Below the pieces are notes generated by a model. That model was not told where the DNA came from. It searched no databases and saw only the letters and a list, made by a program, of their open reading frames with translations. Shown one piece after another: positions 9,215 through 20,500 of a stretch of DNA of 64,000 nt (its first letter is position 1; the number at the start of each line of letters is the position of its first letter). A program made the position numbers and the translations under genes. Source of the stretch: Paraescarpia echinospica (lineage: Eukaryota > Annelida > Polychaeta > Sabellida > Siboglinidae); the NCBI GenBank assembly GCA_020002185.1, contig JAHLWY010000212.1, positions 1 to 64,000 on the forward strand. Reading direction: 5' to 3'.

Positions 9215-9330
9215 AACTTTGACCTTGACCAACATCCGGGTACTTGACCTTTGGCCTTGATATTGACCGTTAACCTTGACCTTGATATTTGACCTTGACC
9301 TACATCTGGGTAGTTGACCTTGCCCTAGAT
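9215..9330. promoter_or_regulatory. Cluster of TGACCTTGA nuclear-receptor half-sites
   Basis: TTGACCTTGA words recur at about 9219, 9272 and 9290, and TTGACCTTTGGCCTTGA occurs at about 9246. On the minus strand these read TCAAGGTCA (extended half-site of ERR/NR5-type receptors) and a DR1-like AAGGCCAAAGGTCA. The tract could instead be a simple TTGACC minisatellite. Confidence 0.4.
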
Positions 9331-9331
9331 A

Positions 9332-9430
9332 TGACGTCATCCCTCTTCCTCCGCGCTGCGCCACCGTCCCCGCTAGACCACCTCCTTTACTACTCACGTT
9401 CAAAAGCCTATATATGAGATACAACCGCAG
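9332..9430 (+). promoter_or_regulatory. Perfect CRE plus GC/TATA promoter-like block 2
   Basis: TGACGTCA at 9332-9339 is a perfect CRE. It is followed by CCTCTTCCTCCGCGCTGCG, a CTAGACCACCTCC stretch related to block 1, and TATATATGAG at about 9410. A start site near 9435 would be expected, but the downstream 900 bp has no recognisable exon. Confidence 0.4.
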
Positions 9431-9667
9431 ACTGGTCATTTGACGTCCCTGCATTAAATCTGTAAATATATGTGTGCATATATACTGTGAAAATATAGTT
9501 TATATTGGAGAAATGGTTAAGCCCTTAATAGCAATAACCGATTAGATAAACTCAGACATATTATTTTTGTAAAATAAAATGAGAGACCCTTTAAGGTGTA
9601 TTACAATTTATTTTAGAAACTATACACATTATAAAAATGACACAAAACCAGTATTTGTTTGATTACA

Positions 9668-9711
9668 CAAGGTAGTTGTTTTATGTGACATCACATAAAA
9701 CAACTATCTTG
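9668..9711. repeat. Near-perfect 44-bp hairpin
   Basis: Two 21-nt arms (9668-9688 and 9691-9711) with a 2-nt spacer pair with a single G/T-type mismatch. The very short loop argues against a microRNA precursor and suggests a palindromic insertion remnant or MITE core. Confidence 0.75.
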
Positions 9712-10329
9712 AAGACGTTACGTTAAATTTATTATGAAGGTTTCACATAAATGTTCAGAAGTAGATACATGTATAAGAAATGCTAGATCAGACTTGTCAA
9801 CTGTCGGCACGGCATTCGATCTATCGGTACCTTGAGCAACTTCGGCATAAAATGTAAAAATATGATGGTACTCGGAGAAAATTTTGTGATTTCTTGAAGG
9901 ATTAATCCTATGTTGGTATTATTGAACCTAAATAGTAGTAATAGATAAGAAAACCAGTAAACAGGATTTTTAAATACCTATATGAAATGCTGGCATACAT
10001 CGGCCATTTGCCGACATGCACACTATTTGCAAGCACAATGTAGTACCAACATATGAAATTTCAATGCAATTGGAAGTAAAATGATGTTTTTATGGTGGTC
10101 TTGAAGGTATGTTGAAATGATTGAAAAGGTAAGATGTATGTTAATCATCTTTACATTCCATAGGAGTCGGAAGGGGTTATGGGTACTAAACCCACCAATA
10201 TTTCGAGTGGATGGTTAAGCACCACCTCCAGTATATTGTGAATTTGAAAATATCTCCACGCTTCGAAAGTAATGCCCGACAGCAGTGGGTGTTGAAGTTC
10301 CGGCTGAGACCCCGATATATAACTCGTTC
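9712..10329. other. AT-rich DNA, nothing recognised
   Basis: No coding, repeat or RNA signal was found. The minus-strand frame at 10151-10384 spans the RTE 3' end and flank and is not supported. Confidence 0.4.
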
Positions 10330-13300
10330 TGACTTCTATACATTTATTTAAATCTACAAAATACAACATACAACATTTATACATATTACAGTTGACTTAC
10401 TTAGACTTAGTTCCTCCTGTTCCTTTCGGGACATCGGGCGACGAGCTTTCTCCATCTACTACGGTCTTTCGCAATTTCTTTGGCCTCATTCCAGGTGATT
10501 TCCATCTCTGCCAGATCTTCTTTAAACGTCTTGCGCCAGGTCTTAGTCGGCCTTCCTCTCCTTCTATTTCCACCTTCAGGCACCCATTCCATTGCTACAT
10601 GTGCTGTTCTCTCTCTTGGTAGGCGTAGGATATGTCCCGCTAGTCTTCGTCGTCGAGACTTAACTATGTGATGCAGGCTGTCCAGACCTGCCCTCCTTAT
10701 CACTTCTTCATTTGTGGTGTGTTCTCTCCACGATATGCCCAGTATGAACCGGAGACATCGTCGATGAAATACGTCTAGTTTTTTTGATATCCTCGCCGTC
10801 TTCTTCCACGTTTCACAGGCATATATCGCTGTTGGTATTACGATTGACATGTAAAGACGTAGTTTTATGTCCTTTCTGATGGTGTTACTGGACCATATTG
10901 GACGTAGTCTTTGGAACACTGCTGATGCCTTGCCTATCCTCGCTCGTACATCTACTTCCGGTCGCCTTTCCTAGATATGTAGCTTCCAAGGTAAGGGTAG
11001 TTTTCGACGCATTGCAACTCTTCCTGACCGATCACAATGTGGGGGTCAGATCCATCACCAGCTGACAATGTTTTTGTCTTCCCATAGGTGATTCGTAATC
11101 CGACCATCTCTCCATTTTTTTTTAAATTATTGGTCATCTCTTGTAGGATCTCCGGCGTGTGGCTGAGCAGTGCAATATCATCGGCAAAGTCAAGGTCTGT
11201 CAACCTATTATTTATCCATTTAACACCAAAGTTCGGATCTTTCATCGTTTTCCTCATGATGAAGTCAATAACAACAACAAAGAGGAAAGGGGACAGGATG
11301 CAATCTTGACGTACACCTGTCTCTATATCGAACATGTCTGTGTAGCCATCGTTGGTCTTGATGCAGCAGTTGGTGTTTCGGTATAGCGATTTGAAAATGT
11401 CTATATATTTGCTTGGTATGCCGTATAGCTTCAGGATTTGCCACAGCGAATTTATGTGGACACTGTCGAAAGCCTTCTTAAAGTCAATGAAATTGACTAA
11501 AAGAGGTATCTGGAACTCTCTGCTTTGTTCGATGATGTTTCGCAATGTGAAGATCTGCTCACAGCATGACCTTCCTCTTCGAAAACCAGCTTGTTCCTCC
11601 CGGAGGTGTTGGTCAACTGCTTTCTTCAGCCGGTTTAGGATCACACTGCAGAACACTTTTCCAGGTACTGACATCAATGTTATTCCTCGCCAGTTATTGC
11701 AATCGCTCAGGCACCCCTTCTTTGGTAACGTCACGATCACTCCTCGTCTCCAATCATCAGGAACTTCCTCCTCAGACCAGATCAGATTGAACAAGTAGGT
11801 TAACTCGTCTACAACCCCGTCCTTGCCATGTTTCAATAGTTCGGCCGATACTTCATCAAGGCCCGCTGCCTTGTTGTTCTTGAGGCTATCGATGGCTTTG
11901 GAAACTTCTGCCCTGGTGATATCATTGGTGATGACATCAAGCTCTTTTATGTTTGGTTCCTGTTCGAAGTTGAAGAGTGTGGTTGGTGTTGGTTGATTTA
12001 GTTCTTCTCGGAAGTGTTCAATCCACCTCGTGTCTTGTTCCTCGTTTGTTAGAAGCACTCTGCCATCTTTGTCTTTTATTGGTATGTTGGAATTGCTTTT
12101 CGCGGTAGTTAGCTCTCTCACAATCCTATACAACCTTTTCGAGTCATTCCGTTCTGCTGCTGTTTGTGCTTCTTTACCTTTCTCTTCTAACCATTTCCTC
12201 TTATCTTTCCTACAGCTCTGTTTTACTTCTTTGTCCAGTTTCCTGTATTCCTCATCTGATGATCTCCATTGTTGGATGTTTCTAGCTGCTTGATCTCTTC
12301 TGATCTTCGTATCCTTCCTTTTATCAATCAGTTTCCACGAGTCTCCAGTAATCCACTGTTCTCTGTTGGACCCTCTTCTCCTTCCTAACACTACATTCAC
12401 GCTCTCCTTTACGGCTTGAAGGAATAGCTGCAATTGTTCTTCTATGTCGGTTGAGTGTTGTAGCGCTTGGAAGCTGTTCTTAGTTTCCTCGTAGAATTGT
12501 TTTGATGTGTCTGTGTTCTTTAAGTTATCTGTCGCATATGGCCTGACCGTCTTCACCGTCTTGACTCTCTTTAACTTCAAACGGATTTTACCAATCACAA
12601 GGTTGTGGTCAGAACCAACATCTGCCCCTCTGTAGGTTCGGACGTCCTGTAGAGATGTACGCCATCTACTACTAATGCAGATGTAATCAATCTCATTCGA
12701 TGTATTGCCATCTGGTGAGATCTAGGTTTTCTTGTGAATGCGTTTATGTTTGAAGAAGGTATTGCTAATGCTGATACCACTGGCGGTGCTCATCGAGAGC
12801 AATCGTTCACCGTTATCATTCGTATTTCCAGCTGAACCGTGAGGTCCAACCGTAGTATACATTTCTCTTCTGTCTCCATCCAGCTTCGGGTTAAAGTCTC
12901 CTACCACCACTTTTATGTCAAAGCTTGGTATCTCATCCAGCACGTTCTGGAGTTGGTCGTAAAAGTAGTCCTTTTCCTCGTCTGTGGCGACTTCGGTTGG
13001 GGCATATACTTGCACTACGGTGACTTTGACATGTCTGGTGTTGAACCTCGCTGTGATTATGCGTTCACTAACTGGCTTCCACCCTATCAGTGCTTTTGTA
13101 GTATCCTTATTCAGGATGATGCCAACTCCATGAACGTGGTGATCTTCGTTTCCGGAGTAGAGTACAGTTTTATCTCCGCTGTTGAAGCATCCTTGTCCTG
13201 TCCATCTCATCTCGCTTACGCCTAGAATATCTAGATGGTAAGCCTTCATTTACTTCAGCACTTGCTCCATCCGCCCGCTCTGAAAGAGCGTTCGAACGTT

Positions 13301-13610
13301 CCATGTGCCTACTCTAGTGTTAGTTTTGGCGTTAAAGATATGGTTCATCGGGGGTCGAGCTTCCTGACGGTTTTCACTCAACCCTGTCATAGATACATCT
13401 GTAGGTGTAGATACATCTGTAGATGCAGATGCATCCACATTTATGGATGTGCCTTCTCTTCTTCCCCTAGAAAGTGTACCGGAATGGCTTCTTCTCGTCG
13501 TTTCTGTAGTAGGATTTGTTTTTACGGGGTAGGGTTACTGACCCTACGCCCAACCCTCCTCCTTTTTCAACCTGGCTTGGGACAGGCTATGGCGGAGTTA
13601 ACACAGTTCA
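10330..13610 (-). mobile_element. RTE-type LINE, nearly full length
   Basis: This minus-strand non-LTR element has a single long ORF with EN then RT, a short 3' UTR and an AATAAA-type signal near 10345. The leader near 13545-13560 contains a small stem-loop (TAGGGTTACTGACCCTA on the plus strand). The EN resembles the RTE-derived domain of craniofacial development protein 2-like sequences. End points are approximate because no target-site duplication was identified. Confidence 0.82.
10407..13438 (-). pseudogene. RTE polyprotein (EN-RT), disabled by 2 stops and 1 frameshift
   Basis: The frame opens at about 13438 and reads to the natural stop at 10407, roughly 1010 codons. The EN part shows GTWNVRTL, GVSEMRWTG (Glu), QVYAPT, VGDFNPKLD and SDHNLV. 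The RT part shows FIDFKKAFDSV (motif A), GVRQDCILSP (motif B, with Asp where Gly is usual) and LDFADDIALL (motif C). A C-terminal block with HRRCLRFILG and GHILRLPRERT follows. Breaks: an in-frame TAA at 13250-13252, a TAG at 12722-12724 in the position of a conserved Trp, and a 1-nt frameshift near 10960, where frame 10952-12598 passes to frame 10407-10919. With so few lesions the insertion is probably fairly young. Confidence 0.85.
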
Positions 13611-15530
13611 AAATGGAAAGGTGGAAGAAGAAGTTCATTGCTTATTATGCACTTTCCCCATCATCAAAATAACATGGTCACTCTCATAAACACAGTGTTA
13701 GTAACATAACGAATATGTTATTCCTAAAGTGACGCTGGCACGAACCTAGCGTCTACTAAAGCTCGGTATTTCTGGTATTGAGCCTTGTACGACTTTCTTA
13801 CATTAATGCGCGAGCGTCGTAATTTCGTGCCTGTGTAGTAGATTTTAGCGTTTGAACGCGTGAACGTTGTAAATTCTTTGAAAATATTAGAAATATACCA
13901 CGCTGAACCATTAAAAATAAGGAGGAGGAGGGTATATACTTGCAACACAGTCAACACATTGTAACATATATAGATATTGCTAGCCTATATTCACCTCGCT
14001 GATGGTGATTTAACCCGCTGTGAGAATTTTAGTGCGTAACATTCATTGTCCCTATAAAACCTTAAATTTTCAGAAAATTTAAAAAGCCACGTAGGTGGGT
14101 TGTTTAAATTTGTACTCAATTAAGTTTTTTTATGTATATAATCCTAAATAGTTATTTTACTGGCTAGATGGCATCACCATGTATGGTAGTACTTCACTTA
14201 TGCCTTAGGAGCGTTATGCCGGAAGTGTCGTCATACTGAAGTCACATGATAGTTATGTCCACGTCTGCGGTTCCACCTTTCCGGAAGTGTGTCGACGAAT
14301 AGAAATCCGGCATGCAAGGTAGATAGCGTTACTCTAACAATTTACATTGTTGTCCTTTGGTTGGCGCTGGATGTCGCTATCTCTCACGGTCTCGCACAAT
14401 GCCTATGTTAACAATGAATAGGTTGCTGCCTTTTGGAATGAAGGTTGATCACACACCTTTTTTTAGCTGTTTTGGCCATTGTAATTTTCGGATAATTGCC
14501 TTTTTTTGAAAGTTACTCATGCGAACTGACATGTGAAGTAACTAGGTGGCGCTTCATGGTAGGTCAATAAGTCAAATTATGATACGAAATTGCCCGTACG
14601 CTTTGGGCCAGCGCAACCACGGCGCCGGAGACCGCAACTCGATAGATAGATAGAAAGGTACCCGACACAGACTGATCTGCCTGTGAAGTTGGGTACTCAG
14701 CGGACTGAAGAGATTCGTAGTTACTGCCGTCCTTTACCCGTTGATGTTTCGATTATGCTCCGCAGAATGGCAACCGCTAGAGATACTGATGTGTGGTCTT
14801 CGGCCTCTGCTTCGGTTCCTGGAAATGTCTCGAATAATGGAGATCTGAATGGATGGTAGATGGCGTTGCTCTAACTAGTTACATCGGTGTCCGGTGCGAG
14901 GCGCCGGAAGTCACCTATCACTCATCGCCGCGCAGAGTATTTAAATTAGAGGAGTGGTGTAACCGGAAGTGGATAGTTTGAAAGAGGGTCGCTACACATC
15001 ATTTAGTAAATTCCCTAAACCGCGTGAATGGCGTGGCCACATGTAAAGTTTGTAAATGTCCGTCTACTGGTTATTTTCCTAGAAATGAAGCCTCGAACAG
15101 ACGACTACCTCTTTGCCTTGAGTCATGTCACGTGAGATTGGTTAAATGTTGTGGGCATATTACCTTTTCAAATTTACTTAATCAAATCGAACACCTCGCA
15201 CACTGATAGGTTAACAGAAGAATTGTTGTCACTGATAATAGAGCAGTGAGGAGTGCTTTGACGATAACGAAAATTTAGAATAAAAACAAACACATTCGTC
15301 CGCAGTGTCATCTCAATTTTACTTTAGTTGTCGATTCGTGTATTTCTGACAAATAATAGACAGAATATTCCAGACATAATGTCTTCTGGACACTGTTCCT
15401 GTGGATTGTATGAAGCAGAGCAACCTCTTTTATGCAGAAAGGTAATCCTAATATTGACAATACGATTACTTTATATTTGTTTGTAAAGAGTAGGACTATT
15501 AATACGATTGCCAACGTATGTATTGCACTG
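13611..15530. other. Non-coding, with a diverged repeat pair
   Basis: No supported gene was found. A word of about 55 bp, GGTAGAT[AG]GCGTT[AG]CTCTAAC followed by TTACAT and TGTCC, occurs at about 14318-14375 and again at 14860-14910, so a dispersed repeat is present twice. A single CTCF-like ACTAGGTGGCGCTTC lies at 14541-14555. The short frames at 13724-13957 and 15024-15206 show no protein-like pattern. Confidence 0.45.
14657..14697. other. Stem-loop with two nested stems
   Basis: GTACCC (14658-14663) pairs with GGGTAC (14691-14696), and ACACAG (14665-14670) pairs with CTGTG (14681-14685) around a 10-nt loop. It may be an RNA hairpin or a small palindrome. No flanking RNA-gene signal was found. 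Confidence 0.4.
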
Positions 15531-15532
15531 TG

Positions 15533-16135
15533 TCACCAAATGAGCTGTACGCCGTTGTCCACTAACGTTGTCGTCATGTAAATCCGACGATCAGAGTTCC
15601 ACATTAAATTCGTTGTCCTGTTGACTTCCTTGAGACCATGACCGAAGATTTTCCATCCCTCCAGTTCAAACGACTTCCGCTTTCTCAGTACGTCGTTCAT
15701 GAAGTCTACGATGTCATTTGCGTGAAGCGCCACATATCTGTCCATCATCTCTCCACGATCGTTCCACCTTACGAAATCTTTCATTTGATTGAGTTGTCGT
15801 GGTTTCTGCTTAATAGCTTTCGGCACGCTGTCGATGATTTCAATTTCAATGATTTTATTTTCAATAGGCGGTTCTAATCTGTTTTCTTTTTTGCTCGGAA
15901 AGTTTTCGAGAGCGACATGCAGGTGCTCCTGCATACACTTATAGGAAATATTATTGTACCGGCTCAATACCTGGTTATACAAGACAACGTTTTCCATCTC
16001 GTGTATATATGATGTGTCTCGCATTTCGTCGTTGAGTCGCAAAACACTCTTGAAAGGGTTAGCAGGAGGACGATGCGGTTGAATGTAGTCCAAAACACGG
16101 GGATAGACAAGGGTAATTTTCTTTGTATGCTCCAT
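15533..16135 (-). CDS. Polinton-associated conserved protein, about 200 aa
   Basis: The ATG at 16135 (MEHTKKITLVYPRV...) follows the stop of an upstream small frame by 2 nt, the tight packing typical of Polinton/Maverick genes. The frame is intact to the TAG at 15533. The N-terminal third has an LNDEMRD...YNQVLSRY block. The C-terminal third has WNDRGEM, then an NDIVDFMNDVLRKRK block and GWKIFGHGLKEVN. I know this arrangement from a protein widely encoded beside family-B DNA polymerases in animal Polintons; its function is not established to my knowledge. The divergently oriented polymerase relic 1.4 kb away supports the link. Being uninterrupted next to a ruined polymerase is notable. Confidence 0.6.
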   Translation of the reverse strand: MEHTKKITLVYPRVLDYIQPHRPPANPFKSVLRLNDEMRDTSYIHEMENVVLYNQVLSRYNNISYKCMQEHLHVALENFPSKKENRLEPPIENKIIEIEIIDSVPKAIKQKPRQLNQMKDFVRWNDRGEMMDRYVALHANDIVDFMNDVLRKRKSFELEGWKIFGHGLKEVNRTTNLMWNSDRRIYMTTTLVDNGVQLIW

Positions 16136-16137
16136 GG

Positions 16138-16365
16138 TCACCCGAGAAGGAGGCAGGAAAGTCTAAGCTTTACTTTGGGGGCTAGAGGCGAAGGTGTCAT
16201 ATTGTGTACCTGGAAAAGTTGATTCAGGGACGTGTTGCTTGTCGGCAGCGCCGACGGAAGTTGTGACATTGACCGCGTCGGTAAAATTGGTGACATGGAC
16301 GGCGACGCCGAAAGTTGTGATATCGGCGGCATAGGTAAACATTTTGTCGTTGGAAGATGTGACAT
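16138..16365 (-). CDS. Small Ser/Pro-rich frame upstream of the 200-aa gene
   Basis: The 75-codon frame starts with an ATG at 16365 and ends in TGA at 16138-16140, just before the next ATG. It consists of degenerate 15-16 residue units with S-x-L-P and M-S-P-I-L-P patterns, mirrored in the DNA as roughly 30-45 bp imperfect repeats (16240-16370). It may be a separate small protein, or the displaced N-terminal part of the neighbouring protein after a frameshift. No family is recognised. Confidence 0.35.
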   Translation of the reverse strand: MSHLPTTKCLPMPPISQLSASPSMSPILPTRSMSQLPSALPTSNTSLNQLFQVHNMTPSPLAPKVKLRLSCLLLG

Positions 16366-16839
16366 GGGTAGTGATGGCAGCAGAGAGACGCTGAAACAGG
16401 GTACGGACGCTTGTCTGCCACCTCTATGTTTGTGACGTTGTAGTGTATGTAAATGCCACGTCGAGTTTTCTTTATAGTGAGGGACACAGGAATTAGTTCA
16501 GTTTTAACTCTGCATCTTTTCTTCCAAAACAACAAACGTGAAAACATTCACGTCTTGGAGAAGAGCCATACACAGGTCGAATAAAATCAACCATGTTAGT
16601 AGTTATAATGTGACGCTCATTATCCATTGGCATGAAAGATCAAAGGCTTTTCCCATAAAAATAACAAACCGTATGAAAGTTCAAAGGTGTTTGCAAGAAA
16701 AAAAATGGGTAATTAATCAATAATTATGTAAACAAACATAAAAAAGAGTCTAATGAGACATTAATTAGCACTAATTAACATTTCACCGTAACCAAACTTA
16801 CCGTAGTTAACTACGAGCAGACGTCGATGATATCACGCC

Positions 16840-17098
16840 CGGCGTTACTGCAATATGTTTGATCGTATCAGTAAGACGAAAATTATTCACGCAGAGATAT
16901 TACTAGCTAGCACATATATCGACCGGTAATTACTCATACTGCTGTTATGTAATGCCAACATTAATATGTAATTACGTCCGGCATTACTGCTTTATGTTTG
17001 CACGTATCAGTAAGACGAAAATTTTACACGCATAGACATTATCAGCTAGCTCGTATATAGACCGGTAATTAGTTATACTGCTGGTATGTAAGTGTAAA
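16840..17098 (+). repeat. Two direct 138-bp repeats between divergent Polinton genes
   Basis: The unit beginning CCGGCGTTACTGCAATATG at about 16840 recurs from about 16978 as CCGGCATTACTGCTTTATG. Both contain ATCAGTAAGACGAAAAT and GACCGGTAATTA. They lie in the intergenic space between the minus-strand gene and the polymerase, where promoters of both would be expected. Confidence 0.8.
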
Positions 17099-17249
17099 CG
17101 TATTTAAATAAATTTGCTTTCGCTGTTACAACACACGCTGAATCGCATACAAAATTATAACTAAATTTCAGTTAGAATCTTTCTACGTGTGAAAGTAATA
17201 CAAAATGTTGAAGCCTTATGAACAGTATTGACTATTCGATAGACGGTAA

Positions 17250-17400
17250 ATCCATATTCAATAGTGGCATATAGCGGGAAAGGGGTCGAATAAACTTGCT
17301 GTGTCGCATTGCAATACGAACTTCAGTAAGTTCGTCCGTATGGAGTGTCTCAACGGTAAAGCGCCTATTGAATAGCGACATCTAGTGGTGAAGGATACCT
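17250..17400. repeat. Short repeated motif in the Polinton intergenic region
   Basis: TATTCAATAGTGGCATATAG at about 17259 and TATTGAATAGCGACATCTAG at about 17367 are related copies 108 bp apart, each followed by GG-GAAAGG-like sequence. Confidence 0.5.
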
Positions 17401-17548
17401 CAATTTCTACACAGATTAATCACAAAGGGATTTTGTGTTACTCTTTCATCTCCGTCATTAAATTATAGTAAAAGCCAAGCGTGAGAAAACTCGTTCCCAT
17501 TTGTTCTGATATGTTGCATCTTCAGTATTCACGAGATCTACATATCTC

Positions 17549-20500
17549 ATGATAAGATGCTCGAGAAATGTACAGCCCCTAGGGGTGCGTGTATCTATAG
17601 AGGGCGCCACCACGGGGCTATCCATATATACCGTATCCATCATTACAGTAGTTAATAACGAACTGCAGTCGAAGCGGCCTGATGACACGGAAGAACCGCA
17701 TTTGGAGCGAGAAATTCTGTACAGCGCTGACCCCCTTAGGCGTCCGTTACTACAGCCGAACAGTGGTGACTCCTACCGGCGTCCGATTCTTCTCACGACT
17801 GTTCCCTTTCCCGAGCCAGCTAGCACCTACCGACGTCCACATGAAGAGCCATACAGTGCTGGCTCCTACCTGCGTCCAGCTGTGCCAAAGCTTTACAGTT
17901 CAGACTCCTATCGGTGCCGAATGCCTTCAGTAGTTTGAGCAACGTGCGGACGTTCCTTCGATCGACGCAATCGTCTGGAAAACCACCTTAAGTTATGTCG
18001 ACCTAGTATAGAGCCAAAGAAGGACTCTCAAAAGTGCGGTCGTGTTTTTTGGGAAAGGAGTGCCTTGTTGAGACACCTCAGGATGCACTGTCCCGGTGGC
18101 CTAAAACGTCGCCGGCCAGCTGACACTGCTGCCACCAAATGCTGGACTGCTGCCGCGGCTACCGACGGTTCTGCCAAAAACGGCGAAGAAGCTCTCTTAG
18201 GCGCACACGACGCCGTATCGGAAGGACAACGACGGGTCGTTCGCGATCACTGGACCTGTATACGTACGTCAGCGGTGATGGTTCCGATTCAATCGAGATA
18301 CAATTATCAGCTAATAGGCTTGGACACGGGCACTCTCGATGGTCGACTGTTGCTGATTTTCGAGAAGCAGACCCATGCCTTCAAGATCAACATGAGTTTT
18401 GCTTTCATCCTCAGACACAAGGAAACGGTTCGTTATAGATATTAACACTCGTCTTGCAACTGCTGCGGTTGCAACCTCGAAGAACTCGAACGGTTTCCCG
18501 AACGCATCCACCAACCCGACGTCCTACTGTACGTTAGAGCCCAAAGGCCCAACACGGGATGGATGGCCGAAATTGTGATTAACGCCTCTTCTTCCTCAAC
18601 GCCATCATCTGACATTCTATCATGTGTATTGGCGTGAAACTTCCCGAGTACCAGCGCAGAAACAAAGCTGTCATAATACTGGAGAAGGATAGTCACGGTA
18701 GACCATACACCGATAACTAGTGCCCCTTCAGCTGCACGGCGTTACATAGAGGCTATGACTGAACGACGTTGACGGCCATGACGTTGAAACTGTACACTGA
18801 GTACACCACCGAGTGGAAGCCTACGCTTTCGACGGTGTCGATCTGGGCAGCCTCGATCGGGTGGAGACCGTCTTCGAAACTAACCTGGTCGTGTACCGAC
18901 TGGAAGAGTTAGAAAACGAAGAGACAACCGGTTAACTGTACAGGCGCTCGGTAAACTACAATGAATGTGAACTTGTACGAATATCACTACTCGTACACGT
19001 AGGACGTGACCCTATTCTGTCAAACTTACCGTAGCGCCAAATGCGGTGAGTCACTGTCGAAAAAGGCGTGGTTCTTACGCCGAAACGAAGCTACGTGCGA
19101 GGGCGGCGTCCGTTGCGTCTACTACAGCGGTGTCTACCACCCGAAACCGTTCGTCTTCCAACTGGGGGACGAGTGTATCTACAAGGAAAAATAAATGCGC
19201 TATTACCCTTACAGAGCGACGTTCGATTTCGATTGCTACTTCTAGCAGGCTCGACTACCTTCGGAGAGTTCCAAACCCCGGTAGCTAGCCAGGCACGAGC
19301 TTCGCAGAATAAGTATTGTTTCGAAAGTCACCGGGCACAATTTGGCGACCGGAAATTTGAACGAACTCGCCAATCTCTCTGGAAGAGATATGCGAGGCGG
19401 CGCGAGGAACTGCAACCCTAGTATCTTCGAAGAGCTTACCGCACTCCAGACTGATTGGAAAAACAAGAGTCAAGAGGGCGAGGAGAACAGGAAGAAGAAC
19501 ACGTACATCACAGTCACATGAAACGAGAAGGTTCTCTTCAACGAGGCCTACGAGAGGTGCAGGAAGGTGTGACGCAACGAAGGCATGACGACGCTGTGGG
19601 ACTTTCTTTTCTGATACCACAACAGAGACATGACCCCGTGCTTGGAGGTTCGAATTATACCAGCAGCGAAGCATTGACGTGTTCAAAGACGGTATAAGTT
19701 TACTAGAACTGACGCTGCTCTATCTTTTCAACGACCTCCCCCCGACGACGATCAAATGCACACTGTTCAAATAACAGGAAAAGGATCTGCATCAGCTCGT
19801 GCATTCCCATATCGTCGGAGGTAACTACGTGTCGCTCTATCGTGGTCTACGATGCCAAAGCCTTGTACCTCTGGGCCCTAACTCAAGACATGCCGACGGT
19901 GTGGTACACGCGCCGTCGCAGGGAGAATGCCTTTCGCCAGGAAGCGGTGCAACGGCACGGTCGTGTGGCCGTACAGTGTCTGACGTGGGAAGCCTCGTGG
20001 ACGGGGGTACACATATATCACCGTTTCACAGGTCGTGAGAAGCGCGTAGTTAAGTACCTGATCGACAGGTGATGACTGGAAAAAAAGACGGCATACCAGT
20101 TCCAAGGGTGCTTGTTCCACGGTTGTCCTCGAAGGAGAAGAACGAGGACAACGGTACGCCAACGACTCTACTGCACGCCGTGACGGTCGCAACCAGAGCG
20201 TATCTTCGCCACTTCATCATCGTCTTCTAGATGTGGGATTGTCAGTGGCGATAGGTAAAGAAGGAGAACGAGACCGGTCGACCGCTCTGGTAGCTCACGT
20301 TGGCGCAGGTCGTGGAGGTCATGCGCGACGATATCATTTAATGCGATATCGTCGTGCCAGAAGGGTGGCGCGATAGACTCGCCGAGATGTAGCCCGTCTT
20401 CAAGAACACCTACGTCAACCGCGCCGATCTCAGTCCGTTCTTGCGTTGCTACGCCGAAGAGCACGACCTCCTGATCCGACCTCAACGAACGCTCGTGGTG

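Noticed and set aside
9215..9330. Telomere-like repeat
   Set aside because: The word is TTGACC(TTGA), irregular and short, unlike the TTAGGG expected in such animals.
9668..9711. microRNA precursor
   Set aside because: The loop is only 2 nt and there is no lower stem extension.
13724..13957. 77-residue minus frame as a gene
   Set aside because: No start context, domain or neighbour support; it covers AT-rich DNA after the RTE 5' end.
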